A DNA stretch of 11,994 nucleotides from Gemmatimonadota bacterium (GCA_019347645.1 JAHWKZ010000038.1:1-11994), one strand, 5' to 3'; counted from the stretch's first letter, positions 1 through 7,591 are shown. Made by a program: numbers and translations. Notes: generated by a model from the letters alone, not told the origin.

Positions 1-223
1 TCAGGTTCACGATCTCCCAGACCCCCTCGAACGCGACCTCACTGTACTCCTTCGCTTCCCGGTCGAACCACGCCAGGACCGGGTCCTCGATCGCCCCCAG
101 TCCCACGAACGCCCCGCTGGCGATCCCCGACTGGCGCGCCGCGGTCTCGATCCCCTCCAGGATCGCCGCCCCGCGAGGCAGCACCACGACCACGTGGTCG
201 CCGCGGCGGGCCCAGGTCCTCAT
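1..223 (-). CDS. PPC/DUF296-domain DNA-binding-type protein (3' end missing)
   Basis: The N-terminal 74 codons are visible, starting at the ATG at 223 and reading MRTWARRGDHVVVVLPRGAA; the rest lies beyond the left edge. The pattern fits the PPC (DUF296) fold: an early Leu-Pro-Arg-Gly strand-turn (residues 15-18), a helix followed by ASGAFVGLGAIEDPVL (about 37-52), a short strand with WFD, and the segment EVAFEGVWEIVNL that leads in family members to a Gly-rich turn. Family members form trimers. In plants they carry AT-hook motifs and bind DNA; bacterial single-domain versions are mostly uncharacterised. The gene begins 30 bases after the stop of the SH3-repeat gene on the same strand, so the two are probably co-transcribed. 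The start codon sits in the last copy of a 17-bp tandem repeat. The family call is fairly sure; the function is unknown. Confidence 0.75.
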   Translation of the reverse strand, partial: MRTWARRGDHVVVVLPRGAAILEGIETAARQSGIASGAFVGLGAIEDPVLAWFDREAKEYSEVAFEGVWEIVNL

Positions 224-257
224 AGGGGCCGGGTCCTCATCGATGCCGGGCCCTCAT
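207..257. repeat. 17-bp tandem repeat, three copies, over a gene junction
   Basis: Three 17-base units lie head to tail at 207-223, 224-240 and 241-257. Each ends in (g)tcctcat or (g)ccctcat on the plus strand, which is ATGAGGAC or ATGAGGGC on the minus strand. The unit next to the upstream gene overlaps its stop codon (254-256) to form ATGA. The unit farthest downstream supplies the ATG used for the DUF296 gene. The two extra ATGs (257-255 and 240-238) run into TGA within a few codons, so only the last one opens the long frame. The copies are imperfect; agreement is best in the eight bases around the ATG. Confidence 0.6.
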
Positions 258-1234
258 CGATGAACGCGGGTGACGTCGAGGATCGGCGCACCGGTCAAGG
301 CGCTGCGGCCGGTCCTCACCCGCCCCTCCACGCGAACGGTGGCGAAGGGGGGGAGCTCACGGAAGCGGGGGACGAGCCGGTCGGGGATCGCCAGGTAGAC
401 GTACAGTCCGCCGGCGCCCGGCACCCGCGCCAGCCCGAACGTCTCGCCGGGGACGAGGTCGGAGCGCCATTCGTCGGCGGTCTGGAGCGTGACGTGCTCG
501 AGCGTCCAGGCCACCTCCCGGCCCACGAACGCTCCCGCCGGGGCGCCGGCCACGATCTCGGGATCGACGTCGATCTCGCCGCCGGCCGCGACCGCGCCCG
601 CCGGCACCCACCCCTCGATCGTCACCCGGGTCCAACCGCCGCGGGTCTCGTGGGCGCGGACGACGGTTCCGGCCGGCAGGGGGACGAGCTCGGCGCCCTC
701 CGGCGCCGTGCGGAGCCCGCTGCGGTTCGAGAGCCGGCCCATGAGCGGCGGGGCTTCCCGCGCCTCTGGCGGCGCCGCGGCGCGGGTGTCGGGCTCGGGC
801 GCGGGCTCGACCGGTATCACGGTGCTGTCCGCCATCCAGCCGATCATCTCGACCTGGTACCACTCGCCGGAGCCCCCGACGCGGCGGACCTCGACCCCGC
901 GGACCAGGCCGCCGATGGCGCCCCCGGCGGGGCTCTCGCGCAGGACCTCCTCCTCGGGCGCGATCTCGAAACCGCCCTCGATCGTGGAGAGCGCGCTCAA
1001 GGGCATCCATCCCCGCACCCGCCCTCGGATCCAGCCGGCGCGGTCGCCGAGACGCTCGACGCGGGCGCCGCGCTCCAGCCATCCCAGAAGGCGGCCGGTC
1101 GCGCTCCACTTCAACTCCGCGCGATCGACCGTCACGCGGAGCCCGGGAGGTTCGTCCGCCTGGCCCGCCGCGAGCGCGGCGACCGCGAGCGTCGCGGCCA
1201 GCAGCGCGGCGAGGGTGGATCGTCGATCGAGCAT
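254..1234 (-). CDS. Secreted protein with three SH3-like repeats
   Basis: A 326-residue protein starting at the ATG at 1234, preceded by GGAGGG with a five-base spacer. A signal peptide is clear: MLDRR, then a long Ala/Leu-rich hydrophobic stretch to about residue 23, with likely signal peptidase I cleavage near 23-26. Three bacterial SH3-like repeats follow, at about 33-82, 94-140 and 165-215. Each has the usual small-residue strand, a Gly-turn with a basic or aromatic strand (GWIRGRVRGW, EWYQVEMIGW, GWTRVTIEGW), and ends in Gly-Trp (G75-W76, G132-W133, G208-W209) plus a Pro/Ala/Asp turn. A Pro/Ala/Glu-rich linker (about 141-163) separates repeats 2 and 3. The last 85 residues are a separate beta-rich domain ending in FATVRVEGRVRTGR and PILDVTRVHR, which looks like an OB fold. 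SH3-like repeats typically bind cell-wall or protein ligands, so an envelope role is inferred. The frame stays open upstream to 1561, but that part is the shadow of trmL. The ligand is unknown. Confidence 0.8.
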   Translation of the reverse strand: MLDRRSTLAALLAATLAVAALAAGQADEPPGLRVTVDRAELKWSATGRLLGWLERGARVERLGDRAGWIRGRVRGWMPLSALSTIEGGFEIAPEEEVLRESPAGGAIGGLVRGVEVRRVGGSGEWYQVEMIGWMADSTVIPVEPAPEPDTRAAAPPEAREAPPLMGRLSNRSGLRTAPEGAELVPLPAGTVVRAHETRGGWTRVTIEGWVPAGAVAAGGEIDVDPEIVAGAPAGAFVGREVAWTLEHVTLQTADEWRSDLVPGETFGLARVPGAGGLYVYLAIPDRLVPRFRELPPFATVRVEGRVRTGRSALTGAPILDVTRVHR

Positions 1235-1302
1235 CGGCCCTCCGGTTCCGGGTCCGGCGCGCCCCCGGTCGGTCTCTCCGCCCGGCGCGCCCGTGGGCTT
1301 CA

Positions 1303-1330
1303 AGAACACACACCGGACGCCCGCCGTCAA
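1303..1330 (-). promoter_or_regulatory. Candidate sigma-70-type promoter of the SH3-repeat gene
   Basis: On the minus strand TTGACG (1330-1325) is followed after 16 bases by TGTTCT (1308-1303). The -35 box matches five of six consensus bases and the -10 is weak. Transcription would begin near 1296, giving a leader of about 60 bases that contains the GGAGGG ribosome-binding site. It lies in the only gap between the divergent genes, where a promoter is expected. Confidence 0.4.
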
Positions 1331-1366
1331 GCCCGCCCTCGCTCGATGCCGCTTCGCCGCCCGCGG

Positions 1367-1372
1367 TACATT
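1367..1372 (+). promoter_or_regulatory. Candidate -10 element for leaderless trmL transcript
   Basis: TACATT ends seven bases before the trmL ATG at 1379, so transcription starting at the usual distance would begin on or next to the A of the start codon. No Shine-Dalgarno sequence precedes this ATG, which fits a leaderless mRNA. No convincing -35 box is visible 16-18 bases upstream. The surrounding GGTACATTGG resembles the element before the DUF4837 gene. Confidence 0.4.
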
Positions 1373-1378
1373 GGCTCC

Positions 1379-1906
1379 ATGGCGGAGCGTGCCGAGCCTA
1401 CTTTCCACGTCGTCCTCGTCCAGCCCCTCATCCCCCAGAACACCGGGACGATCGGACGGCTGTGCGTCGCCGCGGGCGCCCGACTCCACCTCGTGGGGCC
1501 GCTCGGCTTCGACCTCGACGACCGGCGGCGGCGGCGGGCCGGGCTCGACTACTGGCCCCACCTCTCGTGGCGGGTCTACGACGACCTCGGAGCATTCCTG
1601 CGCGCGGCCAAGCCGCCCGAGGCGCGCTCGTGGTACGCCGTCGCCCGCTCCGGCCGTGCCTACGCCGACGCCGCCTATCGCCGGGGCGACTGGCTGTTCT
1701 TCGGCACCGAGACCGAGGGGCTCCCGCCCGACCTGTGGGGCGAGCGGCCCGACCGGCGGGTGACGATACCGATGCGGCCCGAGGCGCGGTCGATCAACCT
1801 GGCGATCGCCGCCGGAATCGTGCTCTACGAGGGTCTGCGCCAGACCGGCTGGCTGGCCGGGGAGGGCGCGTCGGCCGGCCCCGCGACCGGCGGCCCGTTC
1901 TCGTGA
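1379..1906 (+). CDS. trmL: tRNA (cytidine/uridine-34-2'-O)-methyltransferase TrmL
   Basis: A 175-residue SPOUT-class (SpoU family) methyltransferase that uses S-adenosylmethionine to methylate the 2'-OH of the wobble base (C34 or cmnm5U34) of tRNA-Leu in the cytoplasm. All three SpoU motifs are present: motif 1 IPQNTGTIGRLC (N21, R27); LVGPLGFDLDDRRRRRAGLDYW, split here as the GPLGF and RRAGLDYW blocks typical of TrmL; motif 2 FFGTETEGLP (E111), with Glu where family members often have Arg before GLP; and motif 3 IPMRPEARSINLA with S138 and N140, closing the trefoil knot. It is slightly longer than the usual 150-160 residues because of a Gly/Ala-rich tail of about 15 residues. The ATG at 1379 was chosen because homology begins right after it and a -10-like element sits seven bases upstream. 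The frame is open much further upstream, but that is antisense to the SH3 gene. The family is certain; the exact tRNA target is by homology. Confidence 0.93.
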   Translation: MAERAEPTFHVVLVQPLIPQNTGTIGRLCVAAGARLHLVGPLGFDLDDRRRRRAGLDYWPHLSWRVYDDLGAFLRAAKPPEARSWYAVARSGRAYADAAYRRGDWLFFGTETEGLPPDLWGERPDRRVTIPMRPEARSINLAIAAGIVLYEGLRQTGWLAGEGASAGPATGGPFS

Positions 1907-1931
1907 CCTGCGCCGGCGGCCGTGTTACCTT
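1903..1931 (+). promoter_or_regulatory. Candidate promoter of the DUF4837-dnaE-accA operon
   Basis: GTGACC (1903-1908, overlapping the trmL stop) and TACCTT (1926-1931) are separated by 17 bases. The -10 lies in GTTACCTTGG, which matches eight of ten bases of the GGTACATTGG before trmL. A start near 1938 gives a leader of about 40 bases to the ATG at 1978. No strong Shine-Dalgarno sequence is present in that leader. Confidence 0.4.
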
Positions 1932-1977
1932 GGAAAGTCCGACGCGCTTCCGAACCGTACCCGCCGCCCCTCGACGC

Positions 1978-3036
1978 ATGAGCCGGATCCTTCCTATTCC
2001 AACCTTCGGCCCGACCGCGCTGCTGGCGGCGGTCCTCGCCGCGTCCGCCTGTACCAAGGGCCCCTCCTACGGATCGGCCAACGCGATCATCGCGGTCGTC
2101 GACTCGGCGCTGATGCCGGATCTCGAGCCGGTCCTCACCCGGGCTCTCGAGCGCGAGGTCCACACCACCCGCGCCGAGCCCGTCTTCGAGGTCACCTTCA
2201 CGACGGTCGAGTCGATCGGCGAATTCCGGAGATGGAAGCGGCTGGTCGTCGTCGAGTCGCTGGACGAGGCCGCGCTGGTGCCCGACCTCGTCGACCTCCC
2301 CGACGACGGGCCGGTCGCCGCCGAGGTCCACGACGAATGGTCGCGCGACCAGACCGTCTGGGTCTTCGCCGCCGGCACTCCGGAAGCGACGGTCGAGCTC
2401 GTCCGCCAGCGCGCCGACTCCCTCTATCGGGTGATCCACGATCGGTACGTGGAGGAGCAGGTGGCGCGGATGTGGGCCAGTGAGCGCGATTCGGCGCTCT
2501 TCCGCTCGCTGGTGGACAGCCTCGGGTTCGGCCTCGTGCTGCCTCGGGTCTACCAGCCGGCGCCGGGATCGGCCCCGGCCGACTCCCGGGTCTGGTACAA
2601 CCGGGACCCGCGCCGGGTCGTCTCCCTCCACTGGCTCCCCAGGCCGACCGAGCTCTCCGCCGACACCGTGCTGGCGATCCGCCGCGCGTGGGGCGCCGAG
2701 GTCTTCCCCGAGGACTCGATCGTCGGCTCGCTGGCCGGAGCGCCGGATACGACGGCCGCGCCCGCGGACACGGGCGTCGGGGCTGTCGCCGCCGCGGCGC
2801 CGATCCAGGCGAGCCGGACGACGCTCGCCGGGCGGGAGGCGGTGCGCCTCCAGGGGGTGTGGCGCAGCCTCGAGGGGGCGAGCGCCGGGGTCTTCCTCAC
2901 CTACGGCGTCGCCTGCGGGGACGCCCTCGTCCTGATCGACGGCAATCTCTTCGCGCCCGACCGGGAGAAGTACCCCTACCTCGTCCAGCTCGAGCGGATT
3001 TTCTCGACGTTCGCTTGCGAGCGGGAGGCCGCGTGA
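1978..3036 (+). CDS. DUF4837-family lipoprotein
   Basis: A 352-residue predicted lipoprotein of unknown function. MSRILPIPTFGP is followed by an Ala/Leu-rich hydrophobic core and a lipobox ending in ASAC, with C25 as the lipidated residue. The mature part fits DUF4837, a family known mainly from Bacteroidetes: an early strand IIAVVDS, the segment RAEPVFEVTFTTV (about 61-73), RLVVVESLDE, then DEWSRDQTVWVFAAGTPEA, a long helix RDSALFRSLVDSLGFGLVLP, the VWYNRDPRRVVSLHWLPRP block, and a C-terminal block with GVWRSLEGASAGVFLTYGV. A poorly conserved Ala/Pro/Thr linker (about 252-281) interrupts the second half. It heads the dnaE operon: its last four bases GTGA are also the dnaE start, and the dnaE ribosome-binding site (GGGAGG) lies in its 3' end. 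The family call rests on remembered pattern and length, so it is probable rather than certain. An envelope location is well supported. Confidence 0.7.
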   Translation: MSRILPIPTFGPTALLAAVLAASACTKGPSYGSANAIIAVVDSALMPDLEPVLTRALEREVHTTRAEPVFEVTFTTVESIGEFRRWKRLVVVESLDEAALVPDLVDLPDDGPVAAEVHDEWSRDQTVWVFAAGTPEATVELVRQRADSLYRVIHDRYVEEQVARMWASERDSALFRSLVDSLGFGLVLPRVYQPAPGSAPADSRVWYNRDPRRVVSLHWLPRPTELSADTVLAIRRAWGAEVFPEDSIVGSLAGAPDTTAAPADTGVGAVAAAAPIQASRTTLAGREAVRLQGVWRSLEGASAGVFLTYGVACGDALVLIDGNLFAPDREKYPYLVQLERIFSTFACEREAA

Positions 3037-6000
3037 CTTTCGTCCACCTCCACACCCACTCGGAGTACTCGCTCCTCGACGGGGCCAACCGGTTCGACCG
3101 GATGATGGCCGCCACCCGGTCGATGGGCATGGAGGCCGTGGCCCTGACCGACCACGGCAACCTCTTCGGCGCGATCGACTTCTACCGCACCGCGAGAGCC
3201 GAGGGCGTGAAGCCGATCCTCGGCATGGAGGCCTACCTCGCCCCCGGGGACCGGCGCGAGAAGGGCGGCCGGGGCGGCAACTACTTCCACCTGGTGCTGC
3301 TGGCCGAGGACGAGATCGGCTGGAAGAACCTCATGCGGCTCTCCTCGATCGGCTATCTGGAAGGCTTCTACTACAAGCCGCGGATCGATCACGCCGTGCT
3401 GGCCGAGCACGCCGAGGGCCTGATCTGCCTCTCCGCCTGCCTGAAGGGCGAGGTCGCCCAGGCCGTCGACCAGGAGAACCGGGCGCTGGCGAAGCAGGTC
3501 ACCGAGCGGATGGCGACCGTCTTCGGGGACGACCGCTTCTTCCTCGAGCTCCAGGACCACGGGATCCCCCAGCAGCGGGCGGTGAACCGCGGCGTCCTCG
3601 ACCTCGCGGAGGAGCTCGGACTGCCGCTGGTGGCCACGAACGACGTCCACTACGAGCGGCGCGGCGACGCGACCTCGCACGACGTCCTGCTGTGCATCCA
3701 GACCGGCAAGCTCGTCGACGAGGAGGAACGGATGCGGTTCTACTCCGACGAGTTCTACCTCAAGAGCCCGGAGGAGATGGCCGAGACGTTCCCCGGCCAG
3801 GAGGAGGCGCTGGCCAACACCGGGTGGATCGCCGAGCGATGCGAGGTCGAGCTCGACTTCGGGCGCCACCTGCTGCCGGCCTTCCCGCTCGATCCGGGCC
3901 GCCAGACTCTCGAGGAGCAGCTCGAGGCCCAGGCCCGGGCCGGTCTCGCCGAGCGGTATCGGGAGATCGACGACACGATACGGGAGCGGTTCGAGTACGA
4001 GCTCGACGTCATCCAGAGCACCGGCTACGCCGGCTATTTCCTGATCGTCGCCGACTTCATCGCCCACGCCCGCCAGAAGGGGATCGCGGTGGGACCCGGC
4101 CGCGGCTCGGCGGCCGGGAGCCTGATCGCCTACTGCCTGGGGATCACCAACCTCGATCCGCTGAAGTACGGATTGCTCTTCGAGCGGTTCCTCAACCCCG
4201 AGCGGATCTCGATGCCCGACATCGACATCGACTTCCGGGACGATCGCCGGGGCGAGATCATCGACTACGTCAAGGAGAAGTACGGCCACGACTCCGTGGC
4301 CCAGATCATCACCTTCGGGACGATGAAGTCGAAGGCGGTGGTCCGCGACATCGGCCGGGTCCTCCAGGTCCCGCTCTCCGAGGCCGACCGGCTCGCCAAG
4401 CTGATCCCCAACGCCCCCGGCTCTCCGCAGCCGGTGAGGATCGAGGAGGCGATCGAACAGGTTCCCGAGATCCAGGAGCAGTACCGCTCCAACGACCGCA
4501 TCCGCCGACTGCTCGACGACGCCCGGGTCCTGCAGGGGCTCGCTCGCCACGCCTCCGTCCACGCGGCCGGCGTGGTGATCTCGCCCGGGCAGCTGATCGA
4601 TTTCGTTCCGCTGTACCGCTCGGAGAAGGGGGAGCTCACCACGCAGTGGGACATGACGAGCGTCGAGAAGGTGGGGCTGCTGAAGATCGACTTCCTGGGG
4701 CTGAAGACGCTGACCGTGATCGACGACGCGGTCACCATGGTCGAGGAGACGACCGGCGAATCGATCGACATCGACGCCATCCCGCTGGACGACCCGGCCC
4801 CCTACCGGCTGCTCGGCGAGGGCCGGACCGACGGGGTCTTCCAGTTCGAATCCTCGCTCGCCACCGACATCTGCCAGCGGATGCGGCCCGACCGATTCGA
4901 GGACCTGATCGCGGTGAACGCGCTGATCCGGCCGGGTCCGCTCGACACCGGGATGACCGACCGGTACGTCAAGCGCAAGAAGGGCGAGGAGCCGGTCGAC
5001 GCCTACCACGAGGACCTGGCCGGGATCCTCGGCGACACCTACGGAGTGATCACCTATCAGGAGCAGGTGATGCAGATCGCCCACCGGCTGGCCGGGTTCT
5101 CCCTGGCCGAGGCCGACGTGCTGCGGAAGGCGATGGGAAAGAAGATCCAGTCGTTGATCGAGGAGCAGCTCGGCCGCTTCACCGAGGGCGCCCTCGCGCG
5201 CGGCTATCCCGGGGCGGTGGTCGAGCGGCTGGCGAACGACATCGCCACCTTCGGCCGCTACGGCTTCAACAAGAGCCACTCGGCCGCCTACGCGCTGCTG
5301 TCCTACCAGACCGCCTGGCTGAAGGCCCGTCACCCGCGCGAGTTCATGGCGGCGCTGCTGACCAGCGAGATGGGGAACACCGACAAGGTGGTGCGCTACA
5401 TCGAAGCCTGCCGGCAGACGGGGATCCGGGTCCTGTCCCCCGACGTCAACGAGTCGAACTACGCGTTCACCGTCGTGGAGGACGGGATCCGATTCGGGCT
5501 GGGGGCGATCAAGAACGTGGGCCGGGGCGCGATCGAGTCGATCCTCGACGCCCGCCGGAGGCAGGGCCGCTTCGAGAACCTCTTCGAGCTCGCCGAGCGG
5601 ATCGACCTCCGGCAGGCGAACAAGCGGGTTCTCGAGAGCCTGATCATGGCCGGGGCCTGCGACTCCCTGGAGGGACATCGGGCGCAGCAGGCGGCCGTGC
5701 TCGATCTCGCGATCGCCTACGGACAGCGCAAGGCGGACGAGCGCGAGCGCGGACAGTTCACGCTCTTCGCCGGCGCGCCCGAGAACACCAGCCGAAACCT
5801 CCCCCCCATGCCGGCGGTCGAGGCATGGGCCTCGGGCGATCGCCTCCGGCAGGAGAAGGAGGTGCTCGGCTTCTACATCTCCGGCCATCCGCTCGACAAG
5901 GTGAAGGCCCAGCTCAAGGCCTTCGCCACGCATCCGGCCGCCGAGGCCGCCGCCGCGCCGGCGGGCTCCGACGTCTCGGTGGGAGGGGTGGTCACCGCGG

Positions 6001-6539
6001 TCAAGGGGATGCGCGACCGCAACGGCAACGCGATGGCGTTCTTCACGCTGGAGGACTATTCGGGGACGATCGAAGTGATCGCGTTCGCCTCGGTCTACGA
6101 GACGGCCCGGGCGCTGATCCACAGCGACACGCCGCTGCTGGTCGCCGGTCGGATCGATCGGCGGGAGGAGGAGCCGGGGAAGCTGCTCGCCGACTCCCTG
6201 GTGCCGGTGGCCGAGGCGGCGGTGGCCGGCCATGGCCGGCTCGAGGTTACGGTCCCCCGCGAGAAGTGCGACGCGACCACCCTGGCCGAGCTCCGCACGC
6301 TCCTCGTCCAGCACTCCGGCTCGCTGCCGGTGACGCTGACGGTCCACACCGGAGCCTCGGTCGCGACGGTCGCGCCGAAGGCCCTGCGCGTCGCGCTCTC
6401 CACCGGGCTGCTCGAGCCCCTGGCGGCGCTGCTGGGAGACGACAACGTCCGGCTCGCGCAGGGCCGGCCGATCGGCGGGAACGGCGACGGCACGGGTCGG
6501 CCGGCGAACGGCGCGCCCCGGGCGCGGGATCGACGATGA
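3033..6539 (+). CDS. dnaE: DNA polymerase III alpha subunit (DnaE1 type)
   Basis: The catalytic subunit of the replicative polymerase, 1168 residues, close to the E. coli length. It starts at the GTG at 3033, overlapping the upstream stop, with GGGAGG six bases before it; homology begins at residue 3. Domains in order: PHP domain (about 3-280) with HLHTHSEYS, LTDHGN, GMEAYL, FHLVLLAE, LSACLKGE and ATNDVHY; palm and thumb with GPGRGSAAGS (354-363) and catalytic D396 and D398 in MPDIDIDF; HASVHAAGVVIS; third catalytic D553 in KIDFLGLKTLTVI; fingers with GVFQFES, NALIRPGP, YGVITYQEQVMQIA and FNKSHSAAYALLSYQTAWLK; a helix-hairpin-helix near 855-885; beta-clamp-binding QFTLF at 908-912; OB fold (about 980-1055); and a C-terminal tau-binding-type domain. 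All nine PHP metal ligands are kept, unlike E. coli. accA follows with a 4-base overlap, a neighbour arrangement also seen in E. coli. Confidence 0.98.
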   Translation: MTFVHLHTHSEYSLLDGANRFDRMMAATRSMGMEAVALTDHGNLFGAIDFYRTARAEGVKPILGMEAYLAPGDRREKGGRGGNYFHLVLLAEDEIGWKNLMRLSSIGYLEGFYYKPRIDHAVLAEHAEGLICLSACLKGEVAQAVDQENRALAKQVTERMATVFGDDRFFLELQDHGIPQQRAVNRGVLDLAEELGLPLVATNDVHYERRGDATSHDVLLCIQTGKLVDEEERMRFYSDEFYLKSPEEMAETFPGQEEALANTGWIAERCEVELDFGRHLLPAFPLDPGRQTLEEQLEAQARAGLAERYREIDDTIRERFEYELDVIQSTGYAGYFLIVADFIAHARQKGIAVGPGRGSAAGSLIAYCLGITNLDPLKYGLLFERFLNPERISMPDIDIDFRDDRRGEIIDYVKEKYGHDSVAQIITFGTMKSKAVVRDIGRVLQVPLSEADRLAKLIPNAPGSPQPVRIEEAIEQVPEIQEQYRSNDRIRRLLDDARVLQGLARHASVHAAGVVISPGQLIDFVPLYRSEKGELTTQWDMTSVEKVGLLKIDFLGLKTLTVIDDAVTMVEETTGESIDIDAIPLDDPAPYRLLGEGRTDGVFQFESSLATDICQRMRPDRFEDLIAVNALIRPGPLDTGMTDRYVKRKKGEEPVDAYHEDLAGILGDTYGVITYQEQVMQIAHRLAGFSLAEADVLRKAMGKKIQSLIEEQLGRFTEGALARGYPGAVVERLANDIATFGRYGFNKSHSAAYALLSYQTAWLKARHPREFMAALLTSEMGNTDKVVRYIEACRQTGIRVLSPDVNESNYAFTVVEDGIRFGLGAIKNVGRGAIESILDARRRQGRFENLFELAERIDLRQANKRVLESLIMAGACDSLEGHRAQQAAVLDLAIAYGQRKADERERGQFTLFAGAPENTSRNLPPMPAVEAWASGDRLRQEKEVLGFYISGHPLDKVKAQLKAFATHPAAEAAAAPAGSDVSVGGVVTAVKGMRDRNGNAMAFFTLEDYSGTIEVIAFASVYETARALIHSDTPLLVAGRIDRREEEPGKLLADSLVPVAEAAVAGHGRLEVTVPREKCDATTLAELRTLLVQHSGSLPVTLTVHTGASVATVAPKALRVALSTGLLEPLAALLGDDNVRLAQGRPIGGNGDGTGRPANGAPRARDRR

Positions 6540-7591
6540 GCGCCGGCGTCTATCTCGACTTCGAGCGGCCGATCGTGGAGCTCGAGGAGAAGATCGCCGA
6601 GATGGAGCGGATGGCCGGCGAGCGGGGCATCGACGTCTCCACCGAGCTCTCCACGCTGCAGGCCAAGCTCGCCCGGCTGAAGGAGGATATCTTCAGTCAC
6701 CTGACGCCGATCCAGCGGGTCCAGCTGGCGCGGCACCCCCGACGCCCGTATCCGCTGGACCTGATCGACCGGATCTTCACCGACTGGCTGGAGCTCCACG
6801 GCGACCGCGCCTTCGCGGACGACCAGGCGATGATCGGCGGGCTGGCCCGGTTCGACGGCGATCCGGTGCTGCTCGTCGGTCAGCAGAAGGGCCGCGACAC
6901 CAAGGAGAACCTCCGCCGCAACTTCGGGATGCCGCATCCCGAGGGGTACCGGAAGGCGCTGCGCCTCATGAAGCTCGCCGAGAAGTACGCCCACCCGGTG
7001 ATCTCGCTGATCGACACGCCGGGGGCCTATCCCGGCATCGGCGCCGAGGAGCGGGGGCAGGCCGAGGCGATCGCCCGCAACCTGCGCGAGATGGCCGCCC
7101 TCGAGGTCCCGACGATCTCCATCGTGACCGGCGAGGGGGCCTCGGGAGGCGCCCTGGGGATCGGGGTGACCGACCGGATCCTCGTCCTCGAGAACGCGTT
7201 CTACTCGGTGATCAGCCCCGAGGGGTGCGCGGCGATCCTGTGGAAGGACGGCGAGAAGCGCGACCTGGCCGCCCGGGCCATGAAGATCACCGCGACCGAC
7301 CTCCTCGAGCTCGGCGTGATCGACGAGATCGTCACCGAGCCGATGGGCGGAGCCCATACCGACCCCGCCTCCACCGCGCGGGCCATCGAGGACGTCCTGC
7401 GCCGCCACCTCCGGGAGATCTCCGCCTGGAGCGTCGACGAGCGGATCCGGCGGCGGCGGGGGAAGTACCGCGAGATGGGCGCGTGGAGGAGCGAGGCGGG
7501 CGTCCACCCGGCGGGTTCCCGCGCGCGGGAGCCCGAGGACACCGAGCGGGTGGGATTCCGCGGGGAGGCCGGGCAGGGCGACGCCACGTGA
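6536..7591 (+). CDS. accA: Acetyl-CoA carboxylase carboxyltransferase alpha subunit
   Basis: With AccD it transfers the carboxyl group from carboxybiotin-BCCP to acetyl-CoA, giving malonyl-CoA, the first committed step of fatty acid synthesis in the cytoplasm. 351 residues from the ATG at 6536 (ATGA overlap with dnaE). The N-terminal 50 residues form a coiled-coil-like helix pair beginning YLDFERPIVELEEKIAEME. They are followed by the family blocks LARHPRRPYPLDLID, WLELHGDRAFADD, GQQKGRDTKENLRRNFGM, PEGYRKALRLM, LIDTPGAYPGIGAEERGQ (D160-G163 oxyanion region), GEGASGGALGIG and YSVISPEGCAAILWK. The last 30-35 residues, after KYREMG, are a low-complexity Gly/Arg/Glu tail beyond the usual ~320-residue length and show no motif. 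The stop is shared with the moaC start (GTGA). accD is not in the window. Confidence 0.97.
   Translation: MSAGVYLDFERPIVELEEKIAEMERMAGERGIDVSTELSTLQAKLARLKEDIFSHLTPIQRVQLARHPRRPYPLDLIDRIFTDWLELHGDRAFADDQAMIGGLARFDGDPVLLVGQQKGRDTKENLRRNFGMPHPEGYRKALRLMKLAEKYAHPVISLIDTPGAYPGIGAEERGQAEAIARNLREMAALEVPTISIVTGEGASGGALGIGVTDRILVLENAFYSVISPEGCAAILWKDGEKRDLAARAMKITATDLLELGVIDEIVTEPMGGAHTDPASTARAIEDVLRRHLREISAWSVDERIRRRRGKYREMGAWRSEAGVHPAGSRAREPEDTERVGFRGEAGQGDAT

Noticed and set aside
194..1378. Upstream extension of the trmL frame
   Set aside because: It is antisense to the SH3-repeat gene; TrmL homology begins just after the ATG at 1379.
1235..1561. Longer N terminus for the SH3-repeat protein
   Set aside because: It overlaps trmL, and the ATG at 1234 has a Shine-Dalgarno sequence and is followed at once by a signal peptide.
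1873..1895. GC-rich hairpin at the trmL 3' end as a terminator
   Set aside because: It lies within the coding sequence and has no T-run; GGCC/CCGG pairs arise easily at this base composition.
2976..6347. Open frame of 1123 residues on the minus strand opposite dnaE
   Set aside because: It is antisense to a certain dnaE gene, rich in Asp/Val/Leu/His/Arg as expected from the complement of GC-rich codons, with no recognisable motif.
3692..6535. N-terminal extension of the accA frame through dnaE
   Set aside because: It is a shadow of dnaE; AccA homology starts at the ATG at 6536, which overlaps the dnaE stop.
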